A stretch of DNA of 64,000 bases, from NCBI RefSeq assembly GCF_013280595.1, contig NZ_JAAATY010000016.1:146327-210326 (forward strand). The letters are read 5' to 3'. This DNA is from Kibdelosporangium persicum (lineage in GTDB: Bacteria > Actinomycetota > Actinomycetes > Mycobacteriales > Pseudonocardiaceae). A program made the position numbers and the translations under genes. Below the pieces are notes generated by a model, which was given only the letters and a program-made list of their open reading frames with translations, did no database searches and was not told the DNA's origin. Positions 53,211 through 64,000 of the stretch are shown in pieces. Numbering within the stretch: the first letter of the stretch is position 1; every line of letters begins with the position of its first letter.

Positions 53211-53909
53211 ATGAACGATCTTGTGCCAACCGGGACGCTGCGTGCGTCGATCAACCTCGGCAACCCGGTCCTGGCGCAGGGGACGCCGGCGCGACCGGCG
53301 GGCGTGACCGTGGACATCGCCCGCGAGCTGGGCAGACGCCTCAACACGCCGGTCGAGTTCGTCTGTTTCGACGCGGCCCGCAAATCCTTCGAAGCCTTGA
53401 CCACCGGCCAGGCGGACATCGGCTTTCTGGCCATCGAGCCGGCCAGGGCGGCGGACGTCGCGTTCACCGCGCCCTACGTGCTCATCGAAGGCGTGTTCGC
53501 GGTGCCCGCCGACTCGCCGTTGCGCACCGTGGCGGACGTCGACACGGAAGGCGTACGCATCGGCGTGAAGCACGGTTCCGCTTACGACCTGTACCTGACC
53601 AGGACAAGTCAGCACGCGACCGTGGTCCGCGGCTCGGACGGCACAACCGTGTTCCAGGAGTCGGGCTTGGACGTGGCCGCGGGCATTCGTCAGCCGATGA
53701 CCGAGTTCGTCGCGGCGAACCCGGGGCTGCGACTGATCGACGAACCGTTCATGCAGATCCAGCAGGCCGTCGCGACGGCGAAGGACCGTGCGCCGGAGTC
53801 GGTCGAGTTCCTGCGTGCGGTGGTCGAGGAATTGAAGGCCAACGGCTTCGTCGCCGACTCGTTGCGCCGCTCGAACCAGCCTGGCGCCCAGGTCGCCCCA
53901 CCCGCCTGA
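53211..53909 (+). CDS. Amino-acid-type periplasmic-binding-fold protein without signal peptide
   Basis: 232 residues from the ATG at 53211. An SBP family 3 fold: GTLRASINLGNPVLAQG, VDIARELGRRL, FEALTTGQADIGFLAIEPARA (ligand loop) and VRIGVKHGSAYDLYL. There is no signal peptide or lipobox and no transporter genes nearby, so it would stay in the cytoplasm, perhaps as a solute sensor or a cyclohexadienyl-dehydratase-like enzyme. It is convergent with the tricorn gene, six bases apart. Confidence 0.8.
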   Translation: MNDLVPTGTLRASINLGNPVLAQGTPARPAGVTVDIARELGRRLNTPVEFVCFDAARKSFEALTTGQADIGFLAIEPARAADVAFTAPYVLIEGVFAVPADSPLRTVADVDTEGVRIGVKHGSAYDLYLTRTSQHATVVRGSDGTTVFQESGLDVAAGIRQPMTEFVAANPGLRLIDEPFMQIQQAVATAKDRAPESVEFLRAVVEELKANGFVADSLRRSNQPGAQVAPPA

Positions 53910-53915
53910 CGGCCG

Positions 53916-56900
53916 CTACAGCTCAGGGAGCGCAGGGGGACCGACCGGCGGCTGGCTCGCCAAGGCGTCGAGCGCCAGCCGGACAGCGGTATCCAGCTGA
54001 GGGTCCCGGCCGGCGGCATAGTCCATCGGAGTCGTCGGAACCTCGACGTCCGGATCGACGCCGTGGTTCTCCACGCCCCAGCCAGGCCCCCGAAGCCAAG
54101 TGGCGTAACAAGGCTGGGTCACGACCGTGCCGTCGACCAAGTGGTACCGCATGTCGATGCCAATGGTCCCGCCCCAGGTCCGCATCCCGACGACAGGGCC
54201 GAGACCCAACGACTTGATGGCCGCGTTGACGATGTCACCGTCGGACCCGGCCTGCTCGTCGGCGACGGCCACGATGGGCCCGCGCGGAGCGTCCTGCGGG
54301 TACGACTCAGGCCGCGCCCCGTCCCGGCTGATCTGCCATCCGATCACCTTGCGGGCCAGCTTCTCGATCACCAGCTGCGAAAGATGCCCACCGCGGTTCT
54401 CCCGCACGTCGACAACCAGCGCGTCGCGCCGCATCTCCAGGCGCATGTCCCGGTGCAACTGCGCCCAGCCCGCGGAAAGCATGTCCGGCAGGTGCAAGTA
54501 CCCGACCCGCCCTTCGGACAAGGTGTGCACGTGCGCCCGCCGATCGGCGACCCAAGCGTGGTAGCGCAACGGGGTGTCGTCCAGCAAAGGCACGACGACC
54601 ACCCGACGGGACGCCCCACCGGCGGCGGGCCCGATGGTCAGCTCGACCGGTTTCCCCGCCGCCCCGGCCAGCAGCGGAGCCGGGCCCCCGGCGCCGACGG
54701 GTCGTCCGTCGACAGCGAGCACAGCGTCCCCCACGCGGACCCCGACGCCGGGAGCACGCAGCGGAGACCGCGCCTCGGGATCGGACGTCTCCGCGGGAAG
54801 AATCCGGTCGATCCGCCACACACCGGCGTCGTCCCGGGACAGATCGGCGCCCAGCAGGCCAAGCCGGACCCGTGAATCCGCCGAGTCACGGGTCTCGAAG
54901 ACGTAGGCGTGCGACGTGCCGAGCTCGCCCTGAACCTCCCACAGCAGGTCCACGAGGTCGTCGTAGGAACCGAGCCGGGGCAACAGAGCCCGGTACCTGG
55001 CAAGCTGCCCGGCCCAGTCGACGCCGCCCATGTCGCTGCGCCAGAAGTGGTCCCGCATCAGCCTGCCGGCCTCGTCATACGCCTGCCGCCACTCGGCCGG
55101 CGGGTCGACCGTCACGCGAATCCGGGACAGGTCGACGTCCACATTGTCCGAACTGTCGTCGTCGGCTTTGTGCTCCGAAGGCAGAACCCGCAACGAACGG
55201 CCGTCGTGCACGACGATCCGCTTGCCGTCGCCGCTGACCCAGAACTGGTCGAGCGCGTCGACCAGGACCTCGGCCCGGCGCTTGTCGAAGGCGAAGCGTT
55301 CCAACGAAGGCCGTGGCGGACTGTCCTCCGTGGACGCCAGATCGTGGCCGAGTTCACCGGTCAGCGGCCGCGTCATCCACAGCACACCGTCCTTGGCCGG
55401 ATACAGCGACCAGTACCGGGCCGACTCGACCGGGAACGCGACGAGCCGATCGGAGATCCCTTCGATGTCAACGGAAACACGCGGGGTGCCGTCCTCGTCG
55501 TCGGACTCCTTGTCGTCATCGGACTCGGTCACCGGACGGCCCCGGACCTGCGGCGAGAACGGCGAAGGCGTGGTCGCGGTCAACGGGACCAGGTACGGCC
55601 GTGACCCACCGGCGAAGTACATGTCGAACACGTGCGCGTCGTAGTGCGGATCGAAGCTCCGCGCCGACAGGAAGGCCAGGTACTTGCCGTCCAGGGTGAA
55701 AACCGGCTCGTGGTCGTCGAACCGCAACGGCGTCACGTCCACAATGGACAAATTCGTGGTGTCGGCCATCCTGATCTGGCGCAGCGGCGGCGGCCCGGGG
55801 TGCGACCACGCCAGCCAGCCGGAGTCCGGCGAGAACTGCAGGCCGGTCGGATCGCCGTCCCTGGTCCGGGTCACCGTCCTGATCTCACCGGTCTGCACTT
55901 CGGCCAGCAGGACACGGCCGTCGTTGGTGACAACGCCGACACGTCTGCCGTCCGGCGCGGCGACGAGCTCGTGCACGCGGCCGATCTGTCCGCCGCCGAT
56001 CCGCCGGGGCGCGCCGCCCTCCACCGGCATGATCTCCAGCGCCTCGTCGCCCTCGACGTCCGTCACCCAGACGACGTGTCCCGACGTGCCGAGGACCTGC
56101 GGAAGCCGCGCCCGGACACCGGGTTCGGCAGCCAGCGCGCGAGCCGGACCGTCCTGGTGCGTCAACCAGTGCACGGTCCCGCGTACCTCCACTGCGCTCG
56201 CGCGGCCGGTGTGGTCAGGCGCGGCGTCACCGAGCGACCACCGCGCGGAGATCGGGTACTGCTGACGGGAAACGCGTGGACCGCCCAGTCTGACCGGCAG
56301 TTGCCGCGGCTCGGCGTCCAGGTTGTCCAGCATCCAGATGTCGCCCGCGGAGTGGTAGACGATCCGTGTGCCGTCGGTGGACGCATTGCGGGCGTAGAAC
56401 TCGTGGTCGGTGTGCCGTCTCAGGTCCGTGCCGTCAGGAAGGCACGAGTACAAGTTGCCGTTGCCCTCGTGGTCGGACAGGAACGCGATCCGGTCGCCGA
56501 CCCACATCGGCGACACCAAACTGGAGTCCAGTTCGGACAGTATCCGGCTGAACTCCCCGGAGGCGGCCGTGTCCACCCACAACCGGCCGACCGTGCCGCC
56601 CCGGTAACGCTTCCAGTAAGCGGGCTCGGCCGAATCCCGCGTCTGCAGCAACACCGCACCATCCGCGCGGTAGGTGATGTCACCGACCGGGCCCCACGGC
56701 AACTGACGCGGCTGACCGTCGAGCGGAACCGCGTAGGCCCACGTGCGCCGGAACTGCGCCTGCGCGACCGAACTGACCGCGAGCACCTCACCGTCGGGAT
56801 TCCAGCCGAGCACCGCGGTCTTGACCGAACCCCAGTACGTCACCCTGCGGCTTTCACCACCGTCCACCGGCGCCACGTGCACCTCGGGCTCGACGTCCCG

Positions 56901-57083
56901 GGTGCTCGTCCAGGCGACGTACTCGCCGTCGGGCGAGATCCGCGGCCGGGTGACCGGGACCTGGTCGGCGGACACCCGCCACGCACGGCCACCATCCAGC
57001 GGCGCGAGCCATACGTCGTCCTCGGCCACGAACGTGACCAGGTCGCCGTGCAGGTGGGGATACCGCAGGTACGCGTTACTCAC
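53916..57083 (-). CDS. Tricorn protease homologue (peptidase S41 family)
   Basis: 1055 residues from the GTG at 57083, the size of tricorn. An N-terminal beta-propeller with repeated WSTRDVEP/PDGEYVAW-type blades (1-340), a second propeller (340-680), a core with GTSHAYVFE (catalytic His), a PDZ domain (about 780-860) and the catalytic core with VAVADEQAGSDGDIV (Ser) and MRTWGGTIGID. It degrades oligopeptides in the cytosol downstream of the proteasome. It is divergent from the methyltransferase remnant, 35 bases apart. Confidence 0.9.
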   Translation of the reverse strand: MSNAYLRYPHLHGDLVTFVAEDDVWLAPLDGGRAWRVSADQVPVTRPRISPDGEYVAWTSTRDVEPEVHVAPVDGGESRRVTYWGSVKTAVLGWNPDGEVLAVSSVAQAQFRRTWAYAVPLDGQPRQLPWGPVGDITYRADGAVLLQTRDSAEPAYWKRYRGGTVGRLWVDTAASGEFSRILSELDSSLVSPMWVGDRIAFLSDHEGNGNLYSCLPDGTDLRRHTDHEFYARNASTDGTRIVYHSAGDIWMLDNLDAEPRQLPVRLGGPRVSRQQYPISARWSLGDAAPDHTGRASAVEVRGTVHWLTHQDGPARALAAEPGVRARLPQVLGTSGHVVWVTDVEGDEALEIMPVEGGAPRRIGGGQIGRVHELVAAPDGRRVGVVTNDGRVLLAEVQTGEIRTVTRTRDGDPTGLQFSPDSGWLAWSHPGPPPLRQIRMADTTNLSIVDVTPLRFDDHEPVFTLDGKYLAFLSARSFDPHYDAHVFDMYFAGGSRPYLVPLTATTPSPFSPQVRGRPVTESDDDKESDDEDGTPRVSVDIEGISDRLVAFPVESARYWSLYPAKDGVLWMTRPLTGELGHDLASTEDSPPRPSLERFAFDKRRAEVLVDALDQFWVSGDGKRIVVHDGRSLRVLPSEHKADDDSSDNVDVDLSRIRVTVDPPAEWRQAYDEAGRLMRDHFWRSDMGGVDWAGQLARYRALLPRLGSYDDLVDLLWEVQGELGTSHAYVFETRDSADSRVRLGLLGADLSRDDAGVWRIDRILPAETSDPEARSPLRAPGVGVRVGDAVLAVDGRPVGAGGPAPLLAGAAGKPVELTIGPAAGGASRRVVVVPLLDDTPLRYHAWVADRRAHVHTLSEGRVGYLHLPDMLSAGWAQLHRDMRLEMRRDALVVDVRENRGGHLSQLVIEKLARKVIGWQISRDGARPESYPQDAPRGPIVAVADEQAGSDGDIVNAAIKSLGLGPVVGMRTWGGTIGIDMRYHLVDGTVVTQPCYATWLRGPGWGVENHGVDPDVEVPTTPMDYAAGRDPQLDTAVRLALDALASQPPVGPPALPEL

Positions 57084-57118
57084 TCGATCCAACTTACCGG
57101 GATGCCTACGCTGATCGC

Positions 57119-57474
57119 GTGTGGCAATGGGATCCCTCGCTGTACTCCCGCAGCGCCGTGTACTACTCGCGCGGCCGTTTGCCGTATCCCCCGGCGTTGG
57201 CCGGGGCCATGGCCACCGAGCTCGGCCTGGACGGCACCGGCCGCCTGCTCGACGTCGGCTGCGGGCCAGGTTCGCTGACCCTGCTGCTGGCCGACAAGTT
57301 CGAGCAGGCACTGGGAATCGACGCCGACCCCGACATGATCACGGAGGCGACCCGGCTCGCCGCTGGAAAGCCCAACACCCGGTGGCTGCACATGCGAGCG
57401 GAGGACCTGCCCGCCGGACTCGGCACGTTCAGGCTGATCACCTTCGCCCAGTCGTTCCACTGGATGAACCCACT
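57119..57474 (+). pseudogene. Truncated SAM-dependent methyltransferase
   Basis: From the GTG at 57119, about 118 good codons: WQWDPSLYSRSAVYY, motif I LLDVGCGPGSLTLLLA, GIDADPDMITEA and LITFAQSFHWMNP. Full homologues continue for another 130-150 residues after the HWM motif with the substrate domain. Here the homology stops at 57474, exactly where a 22-bp tandem repeat begins. The frame runs on through the repeat and antisense to mazG, which is meaningless. The C-terminal half has been deleted. Confidence 0.82.
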
Positions 57475-57606
57475 GTGCCGGAACGGGTATTTCGGGGTGC
57501 CGGAACGGCAGTTTCGGCGTGCCGCAAAGGTGGACACAGGGTGCCGCAAAGGTGGACACGGGGTGCCGCAAAGGTGGACACGGGGTGCCGGAATGGTGGA
57601 CACGGC
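57475..57606. repeat. Six-unit 22-bp tandem array between methyltransferase remnant and mazG
   Basis: Six units in perfect register: 57475, 57497, 57519, 57541, 57563 and 57585, each starting GTGCCG. Units 4 and 5 are identical (GTGCCGCAAAGG then TGGACACGGG). Unit 3 has one change, and units 1, 2 and 6 are more diverged. There is no spacer, so it is not a CRISPR array. The last unit ends two bases before the mazG stop codon. Confidence 0.95.
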
Positions 57607-57608
57607 GG

Positions 57609-58304
57609 TCAGTGGGGCCAGAAGCGGCGCCAGTCCTCTTCGGTCAGTGTGGCGGGGTCGAGGCCCGCGTCCTTGGCGGCGCGCTCCGCCGTGCGGACGT
57701 CCTCGGCGAACTTGCGGGCCACCGCCCGGACGTCGCCCTCGGGTTCCTCGCCCGCGATCTTGGCACGAGCAGCGGTCGCGAAGAGCCGCTCCGCCGGGCT
57801 GTCGCCGGACGGCAGGAGGTCGACGGGGAAACCGGCACGTGCGGTGCGTTGGGCGAGCTTGGCGGCGAGCGCCAGGGCGGGCGCGCCGAGGGCGACGCCG
57901 TCGATGCTGGACTCGCGCTTCTTCTCGTCCTGCTTGAGCTCCTCCCAGCGCTTTTCCTGGGTGGCCGAGTCGCGGACCGCGGGATCGGAGGCGAAGACGT
58001 GCGGGTGGCGGCCGATCAGCTTCGCGGACAGGGCCGCCGCCACGTCGTCGATGGTGAACGGGTCGTCCGGGTCCTCCTGCGCGACCCGGGCGTGGAAAAG
58101 CACCTGGAGCAGCACGTCACCGAGCTCTTCGCGCAGCGCCGCCCGGTCGCCGTCCTCGATCGCCTCGATCAGCTCGAAGCACTCTTCGATCAGGTACTGC
58201 CGCAACGACTCGTGCGTCTGCTCGGCGTCCCAGGGACACCCGCCCGGGGAGCGGAGGCGGTCCATCACCGCCACCGCTTCGAGCAGCTTCTCCCCTGGCG
58301 TCAC
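57609..58304 (-). CDS. mazG: MazG-type nucleoside triphosphate pyrophosphohydrolase
   Basis: 231 residues from the GTG at 58304 (VTPGEKLLEAVAVMDRLR). The MazG helices CPWDAEQTHESLRQYLIEEC, FELIEAIEDGD and LREELGDVLLQVLFHARVA carry the ExxE and ExxD magnesium ligands. It removes aberrant nucleotides and may influence ppGpp levels. The start overlaps the stop of the SurA-like gene (GTGA). Its 3' end is bounded by the 22-bp repeat array. Confidence 0.92.
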   Translation of the reverse strand: MTPGEKLLEAVAVMDRLRSPGGCPWDAEQTHESLRQYLIEECFELIEAIEDGDRAALREELGDVLLQVLFHARVAQEDPDDPFTIDDVAAALSAKLIGRHPHVFASDPAVRDSATQEKRWEELKQDEKKRESSIDGVALGAPALALAAKLAQRTARAGFPVDLLPSGDSPAERLFATAARAKIAGEEPEGDVRAVARKFAEDVRTAERAAKDAGLDPATLTEEDWRRFWPH

Positions 58305-59266
58305 TGTTGCCGGCTGGTCTTGGCGGGCTGGACCGTGCTGACGACCGAGGCCTCCTCGCCGGACACGACCTTCAGGTTCACCGGGTCCCACGTGCCGAAC
58401 CGCGGGTTGGGCTCGACCTTGGTCTGCTGGGCCAAGCCCACCAGCTGGGCCTGGCCGGCCTGCGCCAGCTGCAACGGCTGGACCGAGCTCGCGTCGAAAC
58501 CGGCGGGCGGCTGCGCGGCCTGGCGGGACTTCAGGTAGAAGACGATGTAGCCGCCCTGTTCACCGGTCAGCCGGGTGGACACCACCGAACCGGCGGGCAG
58601 GTTGAACAGCGGCGAGGTGGCCAGCGAGACCAGCTGGTCCGGGCTCTCCGCGTCCGCGGGGCCCTGCTTGGCGTTCAGGATCGGGTCGCGCACCGGGTTC
58701 GGTGCGGCCTGCATCAGCTGGGCGGACCGCGCCGGGTCGTCGGCGACCTGCTTGGCCAGCTTCTGCGCGTCCGCGAAGTTCTCCAGGAACGCCACGTCGT
58801 ACTCGAAGCTGGACCGGCCGATCGCGCGGCCGCCCAGCTCGACCAGCATCAGCCGGTAGCGGGCGACCTCCTTGGCCGGGAACGCCGCGTCGACCACGGC
58901 CTGGAACGGGTCGCCCTGGGTGGCCTGCGGACCGGTCAGCACCGGGATGCTCTGCTCGACAAGCTGCTCGTCGAGCCGGATGCCCGCCCGCTCGGCGGCC
59001 TGCTTGGTCAGCTGGTTGAGCGCCTCCTGCGTGACGATGCCCCGCGAGACCACGTCCAGCTTGCGCTGGCGGGCCTGGTCCTGTGCGGCCTGGTTGGTGG
59101 CCAGCAGCTCGTTCAGCCTCTGCTGGACCTGTTCGACCGTGGACACCTTCACGTCACCGACGGTCAGGGCGACCTTCGGGTCCCCCTGTCCGGCACTGCA
59201 ACCGGCCACAAGCAGGGCGGTCGCGGCGATCATCCCGATGGAGCGGCGCATGGCAGCAGTCGTCAC
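58301..59266 (-). CDS. SurA N-terminal domain lipoprotein
   Basis: 321 residues from the GTG at 59266; an in-frame ATG at 59251 is possible. A signal peptide with lipobox LLVAGC anchors it to the membrane. The N-terminal part KVALTVGDVKVSTVEQVQQR with following helices resembles the SurA/PrsA chaperone domain. A parvulin signature is not clear, so it may be a chaperone without prolyl isomerase activity. It lies between mfd and mazG, as in other actinobacteria, and overlaps mazG by four bases. Confidence 0.85.
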   Translation of the reverse strand: MTTAAMRRSIGMIAATALLVAGCSAGQGDPKVALTVGDVKVSTVEQVQQRLNELLATNQAAQDQARQRKLDVVSRGIVTQEALNQLTKQAAERAGIRLDEQLVEQSIPVLTGPQATQGDPFQAVVDAAFPAKEVARYRLMLVELGGRAIGRSSFEYDVAFLENFADAQKLAKQVADDPARSAQLMQAAPNPVRDPILNAKQGPADAESPDQLVSLATSPLFNLPAGSVVSTRLTGEQGGYIVFYLKSRQAAQPPAGFDASSVQPLQLAQAGQAQLVGLAQQTKVEPNPRFGTWDPVNLKVVSGEEASVVSTVQPAKTSRQQ

Positions 59267-59294
59267 GGTGATTAGCCTCTCATAGGTGGATCGG

Positions 59295-62852
<3,558 letters not shown>

Positions 62853-62908
62853 GGAAGTTCCCCTTGCCGAAGAGTCGGACCCACCAAGCTTACGTCGGCC
62901 CACCGACA

Positions 62909-62992
62909 GTGTTTGATTGTCCTCGCTCCGCTCGGACGGGCTTGGCCGCCCAAAGCCGGCCGTTTCCACCCCACCCCACGCAACCGACACCG
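62909..62992. repeat. Dispersed repeat B, copy 2
   Basis: 84 bases starting GTGTTTGATTGTCCTCGCT, about 85 percent identical by eye to 38453-38535, same strand. The shared core is AGCCGGCCGTTTCCACCCC. It lies 57 bases upstream of the mfd start. Confidence 0.85.
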
Positions 62993-63045
62993 CACGACGC
63001 CCACCGACCGCCATAGCCAGGGCGGCGCCGGGCGCCCAGCTCAGC

Positions 63046-63093
63046 CCTCGTGAGTGTTTATCCGGGTTAGAACACGGATAAACACTCACGAGG
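63046..63093. repeat. 48-bp palindromic element, copy 5 (perfect 19-bp arms)
   Basis: CCTCGTGAGTGTTTATCCG and CGGATAAACACTCACGAGG are perfectly complementary over 19 bases around the loop GGTTAGAACA. It is the best-preserved copy and the only one in a divergent intergenic region. Confidence 0.93.
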
Positions 63094-63169
63094 GGTTCCT
63101 GGGGGTTCGCGTGCTGGGGTTCGCCTAGGCCATCTGTCCGAACTTCCACGACAGGGTGATCGGTTTCGC

Positions 63170-63198
63170 TTGCGCGACGACTCCACGCTGGTTACGTT
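63170..63198 (+). promoter_or_regulatory. Promoter of the ALF-repeat gene
   Basis: TTGCGC (63170-63175) and TACGTT (63193-63198) with a 17-base spacer fit a sigma-70-type promoter, 49 bases before the GTG start. GGGGGG just before the start could be the ribosome site. Confidence 0.55.
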
Positions 63199-63246
63199 GC
63201 GATTCAGAACAGAGCCGGGGGGCTCGGTCAGCTGGGGGGATTCAGG

Positions 63247-64000
63247 GTGAGACGTGCCCTAGTTTGTGCTGCCTGCATTGTGGCGTCCTTCTCCGTGGCG
63301 GCGCCTGTCGCCGCGTATGCGGGGCCGTCGGTGGTGGTGAACGCGGAGCAGCCGTCTGATGACTGGGTTTGGGTGCGTTATTTGGCGAGTGCGCATCCGT
63401 ACAGCACGGTCCGGACTGCGGCGTGGTCGGCGTTGGTGAGTAGTGATCCGGATGCGGCGATCGCGGCGTTTCTGGAGTGGGGTTACGACTACGCGGTGGA
63501 GCGTGCGCAGCAGCGTCGTGCGCGGAATATGGACTTCATCCGTCGGGTGTATGAGACCACGACGGTGGAGTATTCGCCGGAGGTGCACAACGAGGCGAAG
63601 CGGTTGCTGGGTGCGGGTGTGACGGACTCGGAGCGTGAGACGTTTGTGCGTTCTGGGTATGAGGCTGCTCGGTCGCGTGATCGGGTGTATCGCGATGAGG
63701 TGGGTGCGCAGAAGCAGGCGTTGGTGCAGCGGGATCGGGATTTTGTCCGGTTGTTGTCGGTGAACGATCCGGGTGAGCAGGTGCGGTTGTCGGCGTCGTA
63801 TGCGGTGCGGGAGGGGTCGACGGATGATGATCTGGTCGAGTTCTTCGCGTATGGCTGGGCGACGGGTTCGCGGTTGGATCTGGAGGTGTTCCGGATGCGG
63901 CAGGCGAACGAGAACATGCGGTGGCGGGCGACGGTGTTGCGGTTGATCGTGGATGCGGAGGCTGCGGAGAAGGCGGCGCGGGAGGCGTCGGAGGAGACCA
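63247..64000 (+). CDS. Secreted ALF-repeat protein (partial, 3' end outside window)
   Basis: At least 251 residues from the GTG at 63247. A signal peptide VRRALVCAACIVASFSVAAP, cleaved near AYAGPS. The mature part is made of helical units with RLSASYAVREGSTDDDL and VEFFAYGWATGSRLDLEVF-type segments, the ALF short repeats known from very large actinobacterial secreted proteins. In those, a toxin or processing domain often follows, but the C-terminus is not in the window. Third positions are mostly G or T rather than C, unlike all neighbouring genes. Confidence 0.75.
   Translation, partial: MRRALVCAACIVASFSVAAPVAAYAGPSVVVNAEQPSDDWVWVRYLASAHPYSTVRTAAWSALVSSDPDAAIAAFLEWGYDYAVERAQQRRARNMDFIRRVYETTTVEYSPEVHNEAKRLLGAGVTDSERETFVRSGYEAARSRDRVYRDEVGAQKQALVQRDRDFVRLLSVNDPGEQVRLSASYAVREGSTDDDLVEFFAYGWATGSRLDLEVFRMRQANENMRWRATVLRLIVDAEAAEKAAREASEET

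Larger units (their letters stand above)
62853..63246. other. Intergenic region with two different repeats and a promoter
   Basis: 394 bases between divergent mfd and the ALF-repeat gene. It contains repeat B copy 2 (62909-62992), palindrome copy 5 (63046-63093) and a promoter for the rightward gene (63170-63198). No gene is seen. Confidence 0.7.

Noticed and set aside
57475..57606. Possible CRISPR array
   Set aside because: Six 22-bp units are contiguous with no spacers and no cas genes are nearby.
57119..57937. A 272-codon methyltransferase gene
   Set aside because: Only the first 118 codons resemble a methyltransferase; the rest translates the tandem repeat and the antisense of mazG.
62853..63149. 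A longer Mfd start at 63149
   Set aside because: The extra 99 codons would be made from repeat B and palindrome copy 5; the GTG at 62852 has a ribosome site and gives the family length.

Overview
The window is high-GC DNA, with C/G-ending codons in almost every gene and frequent GTG starts. It carries an actinobacterial core block that runs, on the minus strand, mfd - SurA-like lipoprotein - mazG - lytic transglycosylase - eno - ftsB/divIC - DUF501 - lytic transglycosylase - ppx. The same order is known in Mycobacterium (mfd-mazG-lpqU-eno-divIC-DUF501-ppx2). With the EphD-type fusion, CtpE-type ATPase and NDH-2, this points to a filamentous actinomycete, most likely of the Pseudonocardiaceae (inference, no search was possible).

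Layout. 1-6 kb: partial Bax-inhibitor protein, NodB-like exoprotein, SigE-type ECF sigma factor with a membrane partner, ArsA/CooC-like ATPase plus a small partner, and a DivIVA-like coiled-coil protein. 6-10.6 kb: alpha/beta hydrolase coupled to an EphD-like hydrolase-SDR fusion, methyltransferase, MerR regulator. 10.7-18.3 kb: large secreted subtilase, CtpE-like ATPase, zf-HC2 membrane protein, ankyrin protein and an odd class-I tRNA with a UAA anticodon. 18.3-23.7 kb: NDH-2 and a tightly overlapped MoxR/DUF58/DUF4129 operon. 23.7-25.2 kb: a FitAB/VapBC-type toxin-antitoxin cassette between 64-bp direct repeats copied from the 3' end of a type-5 uracil-DNA glycosylase gene. 25.3-36 kb: S10 carboxypeptidase, then an oppABCDF operon that runs by overlapping start/stop codons into two tandem secreted subtilases (a peptide-liberating and peptide-importing unit). 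36-41 kb: ppx to eno core genes. 41-51 kb: a non-canonical phosphate-type (Pst) ABC locus with three substrate-binding-like proteins, two of them anchored by a C-terminal membrane helix, and a sortase-fold protein without the catalytic His/Cys. 51-63 kb: lytic transglycosylase, tricorn protease, truncated methyltransferase, mazG, SurA-like, mfd. 63.2 kb to end: start of an ALF-repeat secreted protein with aberrant codon use.

The least expected features are repeats. Five copies of a 48-bp palindrome (arms CCTCGTGAGTG...) are scattered through the window; one is read in frame as the C-terminus of OppD and another overlaps the ctpE stop codon. Three unrelated tandem arrays (40, 17 and 22 bp units) each abut or include the stop codon of a minus-strand gene. 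A second dispersed repeat of about 84 bp occurs twice. Together these suggest gene 3' ends are hot spots for repeat formation and cassette insertion in this genome.
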